DNA from: DASWKG01 sp036396755
Lineage (GTDB): Bacteria > Actinomycetota > UBA4738 > CALAEC01
Assembly: GCA_036396755.1 (NCBI GenBank)
Contig: DASWKG010000059.1
Location: forward strand, 1 to 15,092
Direction: 5' to 3'
DNA: 15,092 nt
The position numbers and the translations under genes were made by a program. Under the pieces are notes generated by a model. That model made no database searches and was not told the DNA's origin. It worked only from the letters and a program-made list of their open reading frames with translations. Shown piece by piece: positions 13,901 to 15,092 of this stretch (positions are counted from its first letter, which is position 1; every line of letters begins with the position of its first letter).

Positions 13901-14180
13901 AGGCGCCGCGGAGCGTTAGCCGCGACATCCCGACCTCGGCGACGTAGGTCCGCCAGTCGCTGCGGCCGCCGTTCCGACGGCGGATGGTGCGGCGCTCGCG
14001 CTCGTTCATCCCACCCCACACCCCGAAGTCGATCCCCGACTCGAGGGCCGCGACGAGACATTCCTTGCGGACGGAGCAGGTGCCACAGACGCCCTTGGCG
14101 CGTCGCTCGTCGCGAGCGGTGGTTCCGAAGAAGATCTCGGGGTCGAAGGTCGCGCATGCAGCGAACTCCTCCCAAGACAT
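13899..14180 (-). CDS. WhiB-like iron-sulfur transcription regulator (second copy)
   Basis: Wbl protein of 93 residues. Cysteines C9, C32, C35 and C41 (VCGTCSVRKEC) would bind a 4Fe-4S cluster; GVWGG (53-57) and a strongly basic NERERRTIRRRNGGR follow, then a tail of about 20 residues (WRTYVAEVGMSRLTLRGA). The gap between the first two cysteines is 22 residues, against 30 in the other copy, so the two belong to different Wbl types. The ATG at 14180 begins at the usual Wbl N-terminus (MSWEEFAACATFDPEIFF). There is no Shine-Dalgarno sequence; TAGCAT lies 7 bases upstream. The frame is open back to 14480, but that part is antisense to the divergent penicillin-binding protein. Confidence 0.94.
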   Translation of the reverse strand: MSWEEFAACATFDPEIFFGTTARDERRAKGVCGTCSVRKECLVAALESGIDFGVWGGMNERERRTIRRRNGGRSDWRTYVAEVGMSRLTLRGA

Positions 14181-14187
14181 GCGCGCG

Positions 14188-14216
14188 ATGCTATCCGCGT
14201 CGAACGCGATTGTGGA
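14188..14216 (-). promoter_or_regulatory. Promoter of the second WhiB-like gene, leaderless
   Basis: On the minus strand TCCACA (14211-14216, 4 of 6 to TTGACA) and TAGCAT (14188-14193) are 17 bases apart. The -10 lies 7 bases before the ATG, so transcription would begin at the codon. The -35 includes a CCACA motif also repeated at 14239-14270. Confidence 0.45.
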
Positions 14217-14238
14217 TAGCCCGTTCGGCCCAATTTTC

Positions 14239-14270
14239 TTCCACACGGTTTCCACAACGATTCCCACAAT
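14239..14270. repeat. Three imperfect 11-12-bp repeats with CCACA cores
   Basis: The units TTCCACACGGT, TTCCACAACGA and TTCCCACAATG follow each other with CCACA cores at 14241, 14252 and 14264, about one helical turn apart. An inverted copy, TGTGG, lies at 14211. They sit between the divergent WhiB-like and penicillin-binding protein genes, a likely binding site for a regulator that is not known. Confidence 0.5.
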
Positions 14271-14301
14271 GCGATCCGTGGTCGAGTCGCGACGGGACGG
14301 A

Positions 14302-14307
14302 TATGCT
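14302..14307 (+). promoter_or_regulatory. Possible -10 box for the penicillin-binding protein gene
   Basis: TATGCT lies 15 bases before the ATG at 14323, giving a very short leader without a Shine-Dalgarno sequence. A weak -35, TGGTCG (14279-14284), is 17 bases upstream. Confidence 0.3.
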
Positions 14308-14322
14308 GTCCCGGATCCCCCG

Positions 14323-15092
14323 ATGGCCAGCTCACATCGCATCGCGCACAACGAAAACCGCAGCGCAACGGCCGCCGTCGCCGACGGCGGCCTCCGGTTG
14401 CTGCTGCTCGCGGCCGTCATCGGCATCGGCGCGGTGCTGTTCGCGCTCGCATTGCTCCCGACGGTCGGCGCGGCGGGCAAGACGGTTCAGCGATTCAGCG
14501 ACGAGCTGAACCGCATCGGCGGGGACGTCGACCTGACCTTCCCGCGGCTCCCCTTGCGATCCACGATCTACGCCGCCGACGGCAAGACGGTGCTGGCCAC
14601 CGTCTACCTCGACGAGAACCGCAAGGTGGTGCGGCTGGGCCGCATGGGCGACTTCGTGAAGCTGGCCATCCTCGCGGTCGAGGACGCGCGCTACTACGAC
14701 CATCCCGGGCTCGACCTGCAGGGCATCCTGCGCGCCCTCGTCGCCAACATCTCCTCCGGCGAGATCGAGCAGGGCGCCTCGACCATCACCCAGCAGCTCG
14801 CCCGGAACGTCTTCCCCGAGATCGGGACCGAGCGCACGGTCGCCCGCAAGCTCGCCGAGGCCAAGGTCGCGATCCGGATGGAGGAGGAGTACTCGAAGGA
14901 CGAGATCCTCGAGATCTACCTGAACGAGGTCTACTTCGGCGCCGGCGTCTACGGCATCGGGACCGCGGCCGAGTACTACTTCGGGAAGCAGCCGAAGGAC
15001 CTCACGCTGGGCGAGGCCGCGATGCTGGCCGGGCTCGTCGCCTCGCCGAACGAATTCAGCCCGGTCAACGACAAGGATGCCGCGCTCGAACG
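14323..15092 (+). CDS. Class A penicillin-binding protein, N-terminal part (GT51)
   Basis: The first 256 residues of a bifunctional peptidoglycan synthase; the frame is open to the window end, so the transpeptidase domain lies outside. A short cytoplasmic tail and one membrane segment (about 24-47) precede the glycosyltransferase 51 domain: AVEDARYYDHPGLD with catalytic E120, GASTITQQLARN (151-162), RKLAEAKVAIRMEEEYSKDE, IYLNEVYFGAGVYGIGTAAEYYFGK and LGEAAMLAGLVASPNEFSP. It polymerises lipid II into glycan chains outside the membrane. The ATG at 14323 gives a normal N-terminus; no Shine-Dalgarno sequence is visible. A monofunctional transglycosylase is possible but cannot be tested here. It diverges from a WhiB-like gene. 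Confidence 0.93.
   Translation, partial: MASSHRIAHNENRSATAAVADGGLRLLLLAAVIGIGAVLFALALLPTVGAAGKTVQRFSDELNRIGGDVDLTFPRLPLRSTIYAADGKTVLATVYLDENRKVVRLGRMGDFVKLAILAVEDARYYDHPGLDLQGILRALVANISSGEIEQGASTITQQLARNVFPEIGTERTVARKLAEAKVAIRMEEEYSKDEILEIYLNEVYFGAGVYGIGTAAEYYFGKQPKDLTLGEAAMLAGLVASPNEFSPVNDKDAALE

Noticed and set aside
14217..14228. A third TAGCCCGTTCGG like that in the shared leader block
   Set aside because: Only the 12-base core matches; no YATAGT box 7 bases upstream of the block and no GGTCCGTTTC after it. A 12-base repeat is expected by chance in 15 kb of GC-rich DNA.
14211..14270. Replication origin suggested by DnaA-box-like sequences
   Set aside because: No dnaA, dnaN or gyrase genes nearby, only one near-consensus box and a short AT-richer patch between two ordinary divergent genes.

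Overview
The window is about 15 kb of high-GC DNA from an actinobacterium (Actinomycetota). The strongest clue is two separate WhiB-type iron-sulfur regulators, a family confined to Actinobacteria and their phages. GTG starts, ATGA/GTGA stop-start overlaps and several apparently leaderless starts fit. The class cannot be fixed from the sequence; an uncultured or deep-branching lineage is a guess. No mobile element, CRISPR array, rRNA or tRNA was seen. No gene-free stretch exceeds about 250 bases.

Layout. (1) 1-4910, + strand: a stressosome cassette rsbR-rsbS-rsbT-rsbX, overlapping a histidine kinase whose N-terminus resembles the RsbT-binding domain of RsbU, then, behind its own promoter, a response regulator with an EAL c-di-GMP phosphodiesterase output. 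(2) 4936-8150, + strand: selA-selB for selenocysteine synthesis and insertion. (3) 8147-8461, - strand: a small predicted membrane lipoprotein, tail to tail with selB. (4) 8586-9976, + strand: a YCII/DGPF protein coupled to a zinc-less MDR oxidoreductase. (5) 10004-10795, - strand: a RidA-family protein and a WhiB-like regulator. (6) 11038-11706, + strand: a COG2345/SufR-like HTH regulator with C-terminal cysteines. (7) 11713-13844, - strand: a slipin (SPFH) and NfeD protease pair. (8) 13899-14180, - strand: a second WhiB-like gene. (9) 14323-15092, + strand: a class A penicillin-binding protein cut off by the window end.

How the first block may work. In Bacillus, RsbT is released from the RsbR/RsbS stressosome and activates the phosphatase RsbU, which leads to SigB. 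Here no RsbU, RsbV, RsbW or SigB is visible. An RsbU-like N-terminal domain sits instead on a HisKA_3-type kinase, followed by REC-EAL. The inferred path is: stress signal, RsbT release, kinase control, phosphorylated REC-EAL, change in c-di-GMP. Both transcription units carry a near-identical promoter and start-of-transcript element: a TTGC-type -35, a YATAGT -10, exactly 7 nt, then AACTAGCCCGTYCGGG, 3-5 nt, and GGTCCGTTTC. This shared leader matches no RNA family I recognise and, with the kinase fusion, is the most interesting part of the window.
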